From an uncultured Colwellia sp. (GTDB taxonomy: Bacteria; Pseudomonadota; Gammaproteobacteria; Enterobacterales; Alteromonadaceae), in the NCBI GenBank assembly GCA_913063325.1, contig CAJXYE010000048.1:1-37139 (forward strand): 37,139 nt of DNA, read 5' to 3'. Of the stretch, positions 17,887 to 28,168 are shown one piece after another (the stretch's first letter is position 1; every line of letters starts with the position of its first letter). The position numbers were made by a program, and so were the translations under genes. Below the pieces are notes generated by a model that saw only the letters and a list, made by a program, of their open reading frames with translations, did not search any database and was not told the origin of the DNA.

Positions 17887-19215
17887 TTATAAGAACCGCT
17901 TTAATACTCTATCTATCTGGGCAACACGTATCTTTTTCAATAACTTCTGTGGCTTGTCAGGGTAATCATCTACTGATTCAATATCAGAATAATGCTCAAT
18001 TTTGGTAGTATTAACTAAAATCCCAAGTAATTCATCATCCGTTTTTTTCAAAAAGTGTTTATTGTTATCATCAATAAGTAAGCCATTCTCTAAATCTAGT
18101 GCCCAAGCTCGTGGATTTAAGTTACTGCCAGTGATCAAGTGGTAACGATCGTCAACTCTCAAACCTTTAAGGTGGAAGCTATTATCTTTATCTTTCCATA
18201 AATGGATATTCAATAAACCTTGGTCGATAAAATTTTGATAACGTTTTACAAAACGCTTAAGTAACATTTCATAAACATAGGGGATAATACCAATGGTGCT
18301 GAAGTCTTCATCGTTACCAATAAAGAAATCATTAGCCGTTTTATCACCAACAACCACGGTAGTTTTAACACCACGTTTTAATGCCTTAATAACATCTCTA
18401 GCAAGCGGATGAGGTAAGTTAAAGTAAGGCGTAAAAAGTACCATATTATTTTCAGCTTTCTGTACTAACTGACGAGTGGCTTGGTTAAGCTCATTTTTAC
18501 GACGTCCAAAACCGACTAACGGAGTAATAAATGCTTTATCGCTGACTAGCTTAGATTGACTAAGTCCTTGTTGCTGAGCAACGCTATAATGAGATTTTTT
18601 TAACTTGAGCTTTAATGCGATTAAGGTTTTCTTTTGTTCGGCGGCATCAGGCAACCACTCTTGATTAAGCACTGGTGCCAGGCCTGAATCAATAAAAGTG
18701 TCTGTTAAATAATGACAGAAACTATCGGCTAATGTCGCACTATTGATAGTACAGTAACGATCTAAGCGATATCGTTCACCTTGGTGTAAGTAAATATCAT
18801 TAATGCTGGCACCGGTATAGAACAGCTTGTTATCGAAGACCATGCCTTTAAGGTGTAAAACACCAAAGACTTCTTTACGCTTTACGGCAGCACCATAGAT
18901 ATTAATTGTTTGCGGATAGTCTTGCGCTAATTTCAAGTACAGAGCACGATTACCTAAGCTCGCTTTTTCGCCAATTAAACCACGTTGCCCACGGTTAAAG
19001 TCGACAAAAACATTAATTTCAATCTCAGGAAAGTTTGCTTTAGCTTGATATAACGCATGGAGGACTTCTCTACCCGCGTCATCATCTTGTAGATACAAGG
19101 CAGTAATAAAAATACGCTGTCGCGCACCCTCAATTAATAACAACAACTGCTGCTTATACTCTGTAGGCGTGGTAAAAAATTCAACATCACTGCCATCGAC
19201 AATTATTTCTTGCAC
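17887..19215 (-). CDS. pssA: CDP-diacylglycerol-serine O-phosphatidyltransferase (phosphatidylserine synthase)
   Basis: A 442-aa phospholipase-D-superfamily enzyme very similar in layout to E. coli PssA (451 aa). It makes phosphatidylserine from CDP-diacylglycerol and serine, the first step towards phosphatidylethanolamine, as a peripheral membrane protein. Both HKD motifs are intact: His121-Leu-Lys123...Asp128 (HLKGMVFD) and His348-Leu-Lys350...Asp355 (HLKGLRVDD). Characteristic stretches include TPYFNLPHPLARDVIKALKR, VVGDKTANDFFIG and SNLNPRAWALDLENGLLIDD. The basic C-terminus (KLLKKIRVAQIDRVLKRFL) probably helps membrane or ribosome association, as in E. coli. It is monocistronic and convergent with the Omp85-like gene; the 87-bp gap shows no clear terminator. 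Confidence 0.97.
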   Translation of the reverse strand: MQEIIVDGSDVEFFTTPTEYKQQLLLLIEGARQRIFITALYLQDDDAGREVLHALYQAKANFPEIEINVFVDFNRGQRGLIGEKASLGNRALYLKLAQDYPQTINIYGAAVKRKEVFGVLHLKGMVFDNKLFYTGASINDIYLHQGERYRLDRYCTINSATLADSFCHYLTDTFIDSGLAPVLNQEWLPDAAEQKKTLIALKLKLKKSHYSVAQQQGLSQSKLVSDKAFITPLVGFGRRKNELNQATRQLVQKAENNMVLFTPYFNLPHPLARDVIKALKRGVKTTVVVGDKTANDFFIGNDEDFSTIGIIPYVYEMLLKRFVKRYQNFIDQGLLNIHLWKDKDNSFHLKGLRVDDRYHLITGSNLNPRAWALDLENGLLIDDNNKHFLKKTDDELLGILVNTTKIEHYSDIESVDDYPDKPQKLLKKIRVAQIDRVLKRFL

Positions 19216-19250
19216 TGTGCTCTATCTAAAAAAAATCAATTCGGGACAGT

Positions 19251-19516
19251 ATATACCCATTACCAATCAAAGTGCAGGATTTCAGTGGGAATTAAAATCA
19301 CTTTAGGCAAGAAGAATCATTTAAGCATAGTCATTCTATGCTTTGATTATTTAACGCAGCATACAGTGATTTTAAACCCATCGCAGAAGTGCTTGAGCAA
19401 CATCACTTCGTCGTTGCTGTGACTTATAATGGAACAACCATTATTTCATCACAGCGCCTTGAATTGAAAATGCTCAAACACTCTGAAACCTGCATCTTGA
19501 ATGGTAACGGGTATAT
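19251..19516. repeat. MITE-like intergenic element, copy B
   Basis: The termini form an inverted repeat of about 34 bp: ATATACCCATTACCAATCAA at 19251-19270, continuing as AGTGCAGGATTTCAG, against the complement at 19483-19516, which reads ATATACCCGTTACCATTCAA then GATGCAGGTTTCAG. It shares internal blocks with copy A (GGAATTAAAATCACTTTAGG; CAGCATACAGTGATTTTAAA). The centre has further self-complementary segments (AAGCATAG-TCATT-CTATGCTT; TAATGG-AACAA-CCATTA). It has no coding capacity. It fills most of the gap between pssA and fadH. Confidence 0.7.
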
Positions 19517-19581
19517 CAATAGTTAACCGAAGAAATATAGGGTTTTTCTTCGATTAACTATTCTATTACCAATGGTTGCGC

Positions 19582-21636
<2,055 letters not shown>

Positions 21637-21637
21637 C

Positions 21638-21654
21638 TATTGGTCGTACCAGTT
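21638..21654 (-). promoter_or_regulatory. FadR-like operator upstream of fadH
   Basis: On the minus strand this 17-mer reads AACTGGTACGACCAATA. Against the FadR consensus as I remember it (AACTGGTCNGACCAGTT), 13 of 16 defined positions match. It ends 13 bp before the fadH ATG. Binding there would block transcription or early elongation of a fatty-acid degradation gene until long-chain acyl-CoA releases FadR. The consensus is from memory; the match and its position next to fadH are seen directly. Confidence 0.65.
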
Positions 21655-21759
21655 GTTATAGTCTCATTAATTTACTGACATTTAGATAAAAACACAAGTT
21701 ATGATAAAATTGCCTTGATAATATTAGCTTAAAATACACAGATAGTATTAACTCAACAG

Positions 21760-21780
21760 AGTAAGCACTTAATGCTTACT
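21760..21780. promoter_or_regulatory. Inverted repeat in the leader of the Gre-like gene
   Basis: AGTAAGCA-CTTAA-TGCTTACT is a perfect 8-bp inverted repeat, 34-55 bp upstream of the Gre-like start. It could be an operator or a small leader hairpin. It has no T-tract, so it is not a terminator. Confidence 0.35.
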
Positions 21781-21814
21781 AGAAACATTTATAATTACGA
21801 TAGAATGATATTTA

Positions 21815-22300
21815 ATGCCTGATAAAAAAAAGATAATTGAGCTTGTTATCACCGAACTTTCAAAAGAACACCAACAAGCTATTGATGCTGCAAATGATGC
21901 ACACGCTGCAGCAGTTGATGATCAAAGTGTTGCTGAAACACAATATGATACCTTAGCGATAGAAGCGAGCTATTTGGCTGAAGGGCAATCTAGAAGAGTG
22001 GCTGAATTTCAGCATGCCATCGACGCTTATAAATCACTCGATATAATTGAATTTCATAATGAGAGTTATATCGCCTTAGGTGCTTTAGTACAATTATCTG
22101 CTGATGCAAAAGCTAACCACTGGTTTTTTATAGGTCCTGCCGCAGGCGGTTTTCGCTGTCAACTAGGCCAGAAAAACATCACAGTTATAACACCACAATC
22201 CCCTATGGGCATGGCATTAATTGGTAAACAACAAGATGATGACATTCAACTTATGCTTGGTAGTAATAAGTTAAAGGATTACATCTCTGCGCTTAAGTAA
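21815..22300 (+). CDS. GreA/GreB-like protein with a shortened coiled coil
   Basis: A 161-aa protein. The C-terminal half (about 85-161) ends with ITPQSPMGMALIGKQQDDDI, which strongly resembles the Gre-factor C-terminal domain (SPLGRALLGKKVGD). The N-terminal part (1-75) is Ala/Glu-rich helix, as in the Gre coiled coil. At the expected tip it has VDDQSVAETQYDTLAIEASY, reminiscent of GreA's GDLxENxEYxxAK but rearranged. It probably binds in or near the RNA polymerase secondary channel; whether it stimulates transcript cleavage is uncertain because the catalytic Asp/Glu pair cannot be aligned safely. I recall similar small proteins in Pseudoalteromonas and Colwellia. It is divergent from fadH and convergent with dodecin. 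Confidence 0.7.
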   Translation: MPDKKKIIELVITELSKEHQQAIDAANDAHAAAVDDQSVAETQYDTLAIEASYLAEGQSRRVAEFQHAIDAYKSLDIIEFHNESYIALGALVQLSADAKANHWFFIGPAAGGFRCQLGQKNITVITPQSPMGMALIGKQQDDDIQLMLGSNKLKDYISALK

Positions 22301-22332
22301 TTGAGTTGAGATAAACTACACTAGAGGTAAAA

Positions 22333-22548
22333 TTAACTCGACTCTATTTTAAAACCAATTTTCATCGTCACTTGGTAATGACCTACAGCACCATTAACAA
22401 TATGACCTCTAGTTTCTGTCACCTCAAACCAATCCATATTTTTAATTGTTTTATGGCACTCCGCCAGGGCATTTTCTATAGCGTCTTCGATGCTGGTTTG
22501 AGATGAACCAACCATTTCAATTTTTTTGTAAGTGTGGTGATTAGACAT
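22333..22548 (-). CDS. Dodecin family flavin-binding protein
   Basis: A 71-aa protein of typical dodecin size and sequence (TYKKIEMVGSSQTSIEDAIE, then the conserved WFEVTETRGHI and GHYQVTMKIGF). Dodecins form hollow dodecamers that bind and buffer flavins or protect against their photochemistry in the cytoplasm. The Trp in MDWFEV is the usual aromatic that sandwiches the flavin. I choose the ATG at 22548; a GTG three codons upstream is also in frame. Neither start has a strong ribosome-binding site. It stands alone, convergent with the Gre-like gene. Confidence 0.92.
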   Translation of the reverse strand: MSNHHTYKKIEMVGSSQTSIEDAIENALAECHKTIKNMDWFEVTETRGHIVNGAVGHYQVTMKIGFKIESS

Positions 22549-22609
22549 GATAGTCACGCTAAATTAATTTAAAGTAACCTTAAGTTTAGCGTGCTTTGAA
22601 GTTATTGCA

Positions 22610-22661
22610 GGAAGACATATACGGTAAACAGCCTATAAGCTATTTACCGTATATGTCTTCC
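22610..22661. repeat. Near-perfect 52-nt hairpin between yajR and dodecin
   Basis: Arms at 22610-22632 and 22639-22661 are complementary over 23 nt with a single mismatch; the outer 19 nt (GGAAGACATATACGGTAAA) are perfect. The loop is CTATAA. Neither strand has a T-tract after the stem, so it is not a standard intrinsic terminator, though it lies just downstream of yajR on the minus strand. It could protect the mRNA 3' end, be a palindromic repeat element, or be a protein-binding site. Confidence 0.75.
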
Positions 22662-22698
22662 ATAGAGAAGCTTATGATAATAAAGGATTGCTTGTCTT

Positions 22699-24063
22699 TT
22701 ATTCTTGTAACAAGGCTTTAATAGCAAGTAAATCAACCGTTTTAACATCAACCTTTAAATAAGCGACCGCTTCGGTGTGTACTAGCGTTGCTTCGATAAC
22801 CCCTTGCATATTAATTAATTGTTCAGCCATTTTATCCGCTTGTTCTTCACAAGTAATATTGGTGGCAAAACTAAAGCTTTTTGATTTTTTCAATGGCTGC
22901 ATACCAAAGCTTAACCCTAGCCAAATAACGGTTACGATTGCCATCACTAAGAAAATAGTTTGTTCACCATACTGACTAGCAATATAACCACCGACAATAC
23001 CACCGACAAAAGCTCCTAAAAACTGACTACTTGAATAAACCCCCATTGCACTACCTTTAACTCCAGCAGGTGCTATGCGCGATAAAATAGAAGGCATAGT
23101 AGCTTCTAAATAATTAAAGGCAGTGAAAAATAATACAACGGATAACACTAAGCTCCAAAAGCCCATAGGTAAGAGCCAAAGTAAGAATAGAGCCATCGCT
23201 AATAAGGTAATTGCGGCGCTGAACATGGGCTTTTCTTTCTGCTTTTTAATAGCAAAGATCATAAACGGTACCATTAAAAAGAAAGAGCCTAATAAAGCGG
23301 GTAAGTATATTTGCCAATGATCTTCAAGTGCTAAACCACTAGCGACAAACTGTTTAGGCAAGGTGATAAAACAAGCTGTTAGTGCCATATGTAAAATGAA
23401 CACCCCCCAGTTTAAACGTGATAACTGAGGGTGAACAATCAAACGAGTAATTTGTTCTGGCAAGGCAACACTATCGCCACGAGGGGCTTTATTAACAGAA
23501 TTAGGCACCATAAACTGAATCATCGCCATAGCTAAGATAGTCAACATTCCTGTGAACCAGAATAAACCACTTAAACCAAAGGAATCAGCGACAATTGGCC
23601 CTAAAATCATGGCAAAAGTAAATGATAAACCGATACACATACCAATGGTTGCCATCACTTTGGGTCGTTGCTCTTCACGACTTAAATCAGCAGCTAAAGC
23701 GAGTATTGCACTGGCAATAGCGCCCATACCTTGAATTGCACGACCGAGTACGACTCCATAAATAGTCTCAGACATTGCCGCAACAATGCTACCAATAAGA
23801 AACACCACTAAACCAGCAATAATTACCGGTTTACGGCCAAATTTATCCGAAAGAATACCCATAGGAATTTGGAGTAAAGCTTGCGTTAGTCCGTATGCGC
23901 CAATCGCTAATCCCAACCAAAGAGGACTATATCCCGTAAGTTGTTCACCATAAATAGCGAACACGGGTAATATCATGAACAAACCTAACATGCGTACGCC
24001 AAAGACACTGGCTAAGGAAAACGCGGCTTTTTTCTCAATACGGTTTAAACCTGAAAGACTCAT
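22699..24063 (-). CDS. yajR: Major facilitator superfamily transporter, YajR type
   Basis: A 454-aa, 12-helix MFS transporter in the inner membrane, matching YajR in length and architecture. N-terminal helices include FSLASVFGVRMLGLFMILPV. Motif A is GILSDKFGRKP between helices 2 and 3, and GRAIQGMGAIASA follows. After helix 12, a small C-terminal domain (about 388-454, TNITCEEQADKMAEQLINMQ and VAYLKVDVKTVDLLAIKAL) matches the ferredoxin-like YAM domain that marks YajR. The substrate is not established for the family; efflux is assumed. It is divergent from uvrA, an arrangement I recall (with ssb nearby) in related gammaproteobacteria. No ribosome-binding site is obvious. Confidence 0.9.
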   Translation of the reverse strand: MSLSGLNRIEKKAAFSLASVFGVRMLGLFMILPVFAIYGEQLTGYSPLWLGLAIGAYGLTQALLQIPMGILSDKFGRKPVIIAGLVVFLIGSIVAAMSETIYGVVLGRAIQGMGAIASAILALAADLSREEQRPKVMATIGMCIGLSFTFAMILGPIVADSFGLSGLFWFTGMLTILAMAMIQFMVPNSVNKAPRGDSVALPEQITRLIVHPQLSRLNWGVFILHMALTACFITLPKQFVASGLALEDHWQIYLPALLGSFFLMVPFMIFAIKKQKEKPMFSAAITLLAMALFLLWLLPMGFWSLVLSVVLFFTAFNYLEATMPSILSRIAPAGVKGSAMGVYSSSQFLGAFVGGIVGGYIASQYGEQTIFLVMAIVTVIWLGLSFGMQPLKKSKSFSFATNITCEEQADKMAEQLINMQGVIEATLVHTEAVAYLKVDVKTVDLLAIKALLQE

Positions 24064-24375
24064 AACGTTGCTAAAACCTAAAATAAATGGAGAAGTAGGG
24101 GGAAAAATTGCCGCTAGTTTACCACGCTAACAAGCACAACAAAATCCCCGCAATGAAAACAAGGTGTTAAGCACTAGATTGTTTGGTCGTCATGTTAATT
24201 TTTACTTTGTTTTTATAACAGCAAATTACCCTTTTTACCTTTCCTATTCCCTTTTAACGGCACACTGTAAAAATAAACAGTTTTATTTGGTATTCTGCCC
24301 TAGATTAGTTTTTATACTGTAAATTATATGACATAATCGTCGGTTCTATTTTATCGCTATTTGAGTTAAAAACGC
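24064..24375. other. Divergent control region of yajR and uvrA
   Basis: The 312-bp gap contains the LexA box described separately. AT-rich stretches downstream (TTTTTATACTGTAAATTATAT near 24310-24330) probably include the uvrA promoter, but I cannot pair boxes at a standard spacing with confidence. No small gene is visible. Confidence 0.5.
24265..24280. promoter_or_regulatory. LexA (SOS) box upstream of uvrA
   Basis: CTGTAAAAATAAACAG is an exact CTGT-N8-ACAG match with an A/T-only spacer, as in gammaproteobacterial LexA sites. It lies 96-111 bp upstream of the uvrA start. This places uvrA under SOS control, as in E. coli. Confidence 0.88.
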
Positions 24376-27207
24376 ATGAAGAATATTGAAGTCAGAGGGG
24401 CTCGCACACACAACCTCAAAGACATTAGTTTAACAATACCTCGAGATAAACTCGTGGTCATTACCGGCCTTTCTGGCTCAGGAAAATCTTCTCTTGCCTT
24501 TGATACACTCTACGCTGAAGGACAACGTCGTTATGTAGAGTCGCTTTCAGCTTATGCTCGTCAATTTTTATCGTTAATGGAAAAGCCAGATGTTGACCAT
24601 ATTGAAGGTTTATCACCTGCTATTTCCATTGAGCAAAAATCAACCTCGCATAATCCGCGCTCAACTGTTGGTACAATTACTGAGATATACGATTACTTGC
24701 GTTTACTTTACGCAAGAGTTGGTGAGCCTCGTTGCCCAGAGCATGGTCAAGCCCTCACAGCGCAAACCATTTCGCAAATGGTTGATAAAGTTTTAGCGCT
24801 TGAAGAAGGCACTAAAGTAATGTTGCTTGCACCCATTGTCCAAGACCGTAAAGGCGAGCATGTAAAATTACTTGATAACTTAGCTGCTCAAGGTTTTATT
24901 CGCGCGCGCATTGATGGCGAAGTATGTGACTTATCCGATCCTCCAACATTAGAGTTACAGAAAAAACACACCATAGAAGTTGTCGTTGATCGCATCAAAG
25001 TACGTGAAGATATTCAATTACGACTGTCAGAGTCATTTGAAACCACCTTAACCTTAACTTCTGGCACGGCTAAAGTCGCTTTTATGGACGAGCCAGACAG
25101 AGAAGAATTAATTTTCTCGGCTAACTTTGCATGCCCGCACTGTGGTTACAGCATGCAAGAACTAGAGCCAAGGTTATTTTCTTTTAATAACCCCGCTGGC
25201 GCTTGTCAAACATGTGATGGTTTAGGTATTGAGCAATATTTTGATAGTACTCGGGTGATTGCTAACGCAGAATTAAGCCTCGCTGATGGCGCCGTACGTG
25301 GTTGGGACAAACGTAATTTTTACTACTTCCAAATGCTGCAAGCGCTAGCTCTACATTATAAATTCAACGTTGATAAATCTTTCAATAGTTTATCGGCTGA
25401 AGCGCAAAAAGTTGTGCTTTATGGTAGTGGTAAACAAGAAATTGAATTTAAATACATGAACGACCGTGGTGATGTTGTGGTGCGTAAGCATCCCTTTGAG
25501 GGCATAGTCAATAATATGCAACGCCGCTATAAAGAAACCGAGTCAAACTCGGTACGTGAAGAGCTAGGAAAGTACCTTAACTCACACCACTGCCCTGATT
25601 GTAATGGTAGTCGATTACGTCTAGAGGCTCGCAATGTATTTATCGAAGATACGCCGCTCACTATCGTCGCTGATTTATCTATCAGTGATGCGCTCAAGTT
25701 TTTCCAAGGTTTAACGCTTACGGGCCAAAAAGGTCAAGTGGCTGAAAAAATATTAAAAGAGGTAAACGAGCGTTTAGGTTTTTTAGTCAATGTTGGCCTT
25801 AATTACCTCAACTTATCACGTGGGGCAAACACGCTTTCTGGCGGTGAAGCACAGAGAATACGTCTTGCTAGTCAAATTGGCGCAGGTTTGGTTGGTGTCA
25901 TGTATGTCTTAGATGAACCTTCTATTGGCCTTCATCAACGTGATAATGAACGTCTGCTTGGCACCTTATTACACCTTCGTGATCTAGGTAATACCGTTAT
26001 TGTGGTTGAGCATGATGAAGATGCAATTCGCGCCGCAGATTTTGTTATTGATATTGGACCCGGTGCTGGCGTACATGGTGGTGAAATTATAGCGCAAGGT
26101 ACGGTAGATGATATTTTAGCGTGCAAAGACTCACTTACCGGTAAGTATCTTTCTGGCGTAGAACGCATTGAAATACCTAAAAAACGTCACGCTTTTGATA
26201 AAAAGAAAGTTGTTAAGCTCAAAGGCGCTACCGGCAATAATTTAAAAAATGTCGATTTAGTTATTCCTACAGGCTTAATGACCTGTGTCACTGGCGTTTC
26301 AGGCTCAGGTAAATCAACGCTTATTAACGATACTTTATATAAATTAGCCCATATTGAACTCAATGGTGCCACGATTGATGAGCCAGCACCTCATAAATCG
26401 ATTACCGGTTTAGAGCTGTTAGATAAAGTTATCGAAATTGATCAAAGCCCAATAGGTAGAACACCACGTTCTAACCCGGCAACCTATACCGGTATATTTA
26501 CCGCTATTCGTGACATGTTTGCTGCCACACAAGAGTCTCGTTCACGTGGTTATAAATCAGGTCGCTTTAGTTTTAATGTTAAAGGTGGTCGCTGTGAAGC
26601 CTGTCAAGGTGACGGTATGATCAAGGTTGAGATGCACTTTTTACCTGATGTTTATGTGCCTTGTGATGTGTGTAAAAGTAAGCGCTATAACCGTGAAACC
26701 TTAGAAGTCTTATACAAAGGTAAGAATATTCATGAGGTGTTGAATATGACGATTGAAGATGCGTTTGATTTCTTCAAGGCTATTCCTGCTATCAATCGTA
26801 AGTTGCAAACCTTAATGGATGTTGGCTTAAGTTATATCAAGTTAGGCCAATCTGCGGTGACTCTTTCTGGCGGTGAAGCACAGCGCGTTAAATTGTCAAA
26901 AGAGTTATCAAAAAGAGATACTGGTAAAACTTTATATATTTTAGATGAGCCAACTACCGGACTGCATTTTCACGATATAAAACAGCTACTCAATGTTATT
27001 CATCGCTTACGTGATCATGGCAATACCATCGTAGTGATTGAGCATAACTTAGATGTTGTCAAAACAGCCGATTGGGTTATCGACTTAGGTCCCGAAGGTG
27101 GTGCAGGTGGCGGTGAAATTTTAGTGACTGGCACACCCGAACAAGTAGCCAAGCATAAAACATCACACACAGCTCGATTTTTAAAGCCTTTACTCGCGTC
27201 AAAATAA
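24376..27207 (+). CDS. uvrA: Excinuclease ABC subunit A
   Basis: A 943-aa UvrA (E. coli 940), the DNA-damage sensor of nucleotide excision repair, which dimerises and loads UvrB. It has two ABC ATPase modules, each with a Walker A ([12 protein letters not shown] near residue 31; [12 protein letters not shown] near 640) and a signature LSGGEAQR. Two zinc-binding modules are complete: CPHCG...CQTCDG (about 253-280) and CEACQGDG...CDVCKSKR (about 738-770). The family motif [19 protein letters not shown] is present. Upstream is a perfect LexA box. A weak hairpin (ACTTCA...TGAAGT, 27215-27233) follows the stop. Confidence 0.99.
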   Translation: MKNIEVRGARTHNLKDISLTIPRDKLVVITGLSGSGKSSLAFDTLYAEGQRRYVESLSAYARQFLSLMEKPDVDHIEGLSPAISIEQKSTSHNPRSTVGTITEIYDYLRLLYARVGEPRCPEHGQALTAQTISQMVDKVLALEEGTKVMLLAPIVQDRKGEHVKLLDNLAAQGFIRARIDGEVCDLSDPPTLELQKKHTIEVVVDRIKVREDIQLRLSESFETTLTLTSGTAKVAFMDEPDREELIFSANFACPHCGYSMQELEPRLFSFNNPAGACQTCDGLGIEQYFDSTRVIANAELSLADGAVRGWDKRNFYYFQMLQALALHYKFNVDKSFNSLSAEAQKVVLYGSGKQEIEFKYMNDRGDVVVRKHPFEGIVNNMQRRYKETESNSVREELGKYLNSHHCPDCNGSRLRLEARNVFIEDTPLTIVADLSISDALKFFQGLTLTGQKGQVAEKILKEVNERLGFLVNVGLNYLNLSRGANTLSGGEAQRIRLASQIGAGLVGVMYVLDEPSIGLHQRDNERLLGTLLHLRDLGNTVIVVEHDEDAIRAADFVIDIGPGAGVHGGEIIAQGTVDDILACKDSLTGKYLSGVERIEIPKKRHAFDKKKVVKLKGATGNNLKNVDLVIPTGLMTCVTGVSGSGKSTLINDTLYKLAHIELNGATIDEPAPHKSITGLELLDKVIEIDQSPIGRTPRSNPATYTGIFTAIRDMFAATQESRSRGYKSGRFSFNVKGGRCEACQGDGMIKVEMHFLPDVYVPCDVCKSKRYNRETLEVLYKGKNIHEVLNMTIEDAFDFFKAIPAINRKLQTLMDVGLSYIKLGQSAVTLSGGEAQRVKLSKELSKRDTGKTLYILDEPTTGLHFHDIKQLLNVIHRLRDHGNTIVVIEHNLDVVKTADWVIDLGPEGGAGGGEILVTGTPEQVAKHKTSHTARFLKPLLASK

Positions 27208-27321
27208 AGAGGGTACTTCATTCGCAGTGAAGTCCTTGTTACTGACGACTAAAACCAAACGAAGCATCACGTAAACACATTACGTTTGCTTCAAACATTC
27301 CCTTATTTTAATAGGCTTATT

Positions 27322-27867
27322 ATGCAAATAGATGATAGCAAACGACTTAAGTTTAGATTAATGGACAGCGATGATGCCCAAGCATTATGGGCGTTAGATC
27401 AAGTTCCCGAGGTAATGAAGTACCTTAACGGCGGAAAACCCACCTCTATGGAGCTAGTTAACAGTACCTTTATTCCACGTATGGAAAAGTATCGAGATAG
27501 CGATAAAGGTTGGGGAATTTGGCAAGTATCAGACAAGGTAACCGATGAATACTTAGGCTGGGTATTAATCCGCCCCATGTCATTTTTTACTGACTCGCCA
27601 AACTTTACTGATTTAGAGTTAGGCTGGCGTTTTTTCCAAAGTACTTGGGGAAAAGGTTATGCCACAGAAGCGGCCATAGCAATTAAAGATGCCATTGTTG
27701 CGAATTCAAATGTCACCCATGTCTCAGCTCTTGCTGTGGCAGATAACTTAGCCTCTGTTGGTGTGATGAAAAAAATGGGCATGAATTTTGTTAGAGCTTA
27801 TTTGCATACAGATCCTATTGGTGACTTTGATGCGGTTCATTACCAAATGCCGGTAACAAAGTGCTAA
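27322..27867 (+). CDS. GNAT-family N-acetyltransferase
   Basis: A 181-aa protein of the RimJ/RimL-like GNAT group (Acetyltransf_3 type). It starts RLKFRLMDSDDAQALWAL, has the central beta strands LGWVLIRPM and DLELGWRFFQSTWGKGYATE (the acetyl-CoA-binding turn Q/R-x-x-G-x-G/A appears as TWGKGYATEAA) and ends with VADNLASVGVMKKMGMNFVR, typical of the family. It would transfer an acetyl group from acetyl-CoA to an amine; the acceptor is unknown. I choose the ATG at 27322, preceded by AGG, over a TTG 12 codons upstream. It lies 115 bp after uvrA and may be partly co-transcribed. Confidence 0.9.
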   Translation: MQIDDSKRLKFRLMDSDDAQALWALDQVPEVMKYLNGGKPTSMELVNSTFIPRMEKYRDSDKGWGIWQVSDKVTDEYLGWVLIRPMSFFTDSPNFTDLELGWRFFQSTWGKGYATEAAIAIKDAIVANSNVTHVSALAVADNLASVGVMKKMGMNFVRAYLHTDPIGDFDAVHYQMPVTKC

Positions 27868-27893
27868 TCTAAAAATAAACTTTCCAAACAAAC

Positions 27894-27928
27894 AATAACA
27901 CTCAAAATACGATAGTTTGAGTGTTATT
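27894..27928 (+). terminator. Hairpin downstream of the GNAT gene
   Basis: AATAACACTCAAA at 27894-27906 pairs perfectly with TTTGAGTGTTATT at 27916-27928 around a 9-nt loop. It starts 26 nt after the acetyltransferase stop. The following T content is modest, so termination is likely but may be inefficient. Confidence 0.6.
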
Positions 27929-27937
27929 AATCTCAAT

Positions 27938-27949
27938 ATTGTCGACAGT
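27938..27949. promoter_or_regulatory. TTGTCGACA-type operator candidate 1 upstream of prpE
   Basis: ATTGTCGACAGT contains the palindrome TGTCGACA. It lies 220 bp upstream of prpE and shares a longer context (TTGTCGACAGTT...ATCTATT) with the site at 28118, so the two look like duplicated copies. Confidence 0.45.
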
Positions 27950-28117
27950 TCCATCTATTATCACAGCATCAGTTAATATTTACACCTACCAATAAAATTT
28001 TTAACAGCCTATCCAATTCAATATGTCGCTATAAAAACAAACGATTAACTAATGATAATGGTGCATTATACCTAGCAGAAAGTTCAAGTATTAGGCTAAG
28101 GTCTAATAGGTTAATTT

Positions 28118-28129
28118 TGTCGACAGTTT
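28118..28129. promoter_or_regulatory. TTGTCGACA-type operator candidate 2 upstream of prpE
   Basis: TTGTCGACAGTT lies 40-51 bp upstream of the prpE ATG, where a repressor would overlap the promoter or leader. I recall TTGTCGACAA-like operators for GntR-family regulators of propionate catabolism in related bacteria, but cannot verify this here. Confidence 0.5.
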
Positions 28130-28168
28130 TAATCTATTGGTATCAGAGTAACTTACTAGGCCAATATA

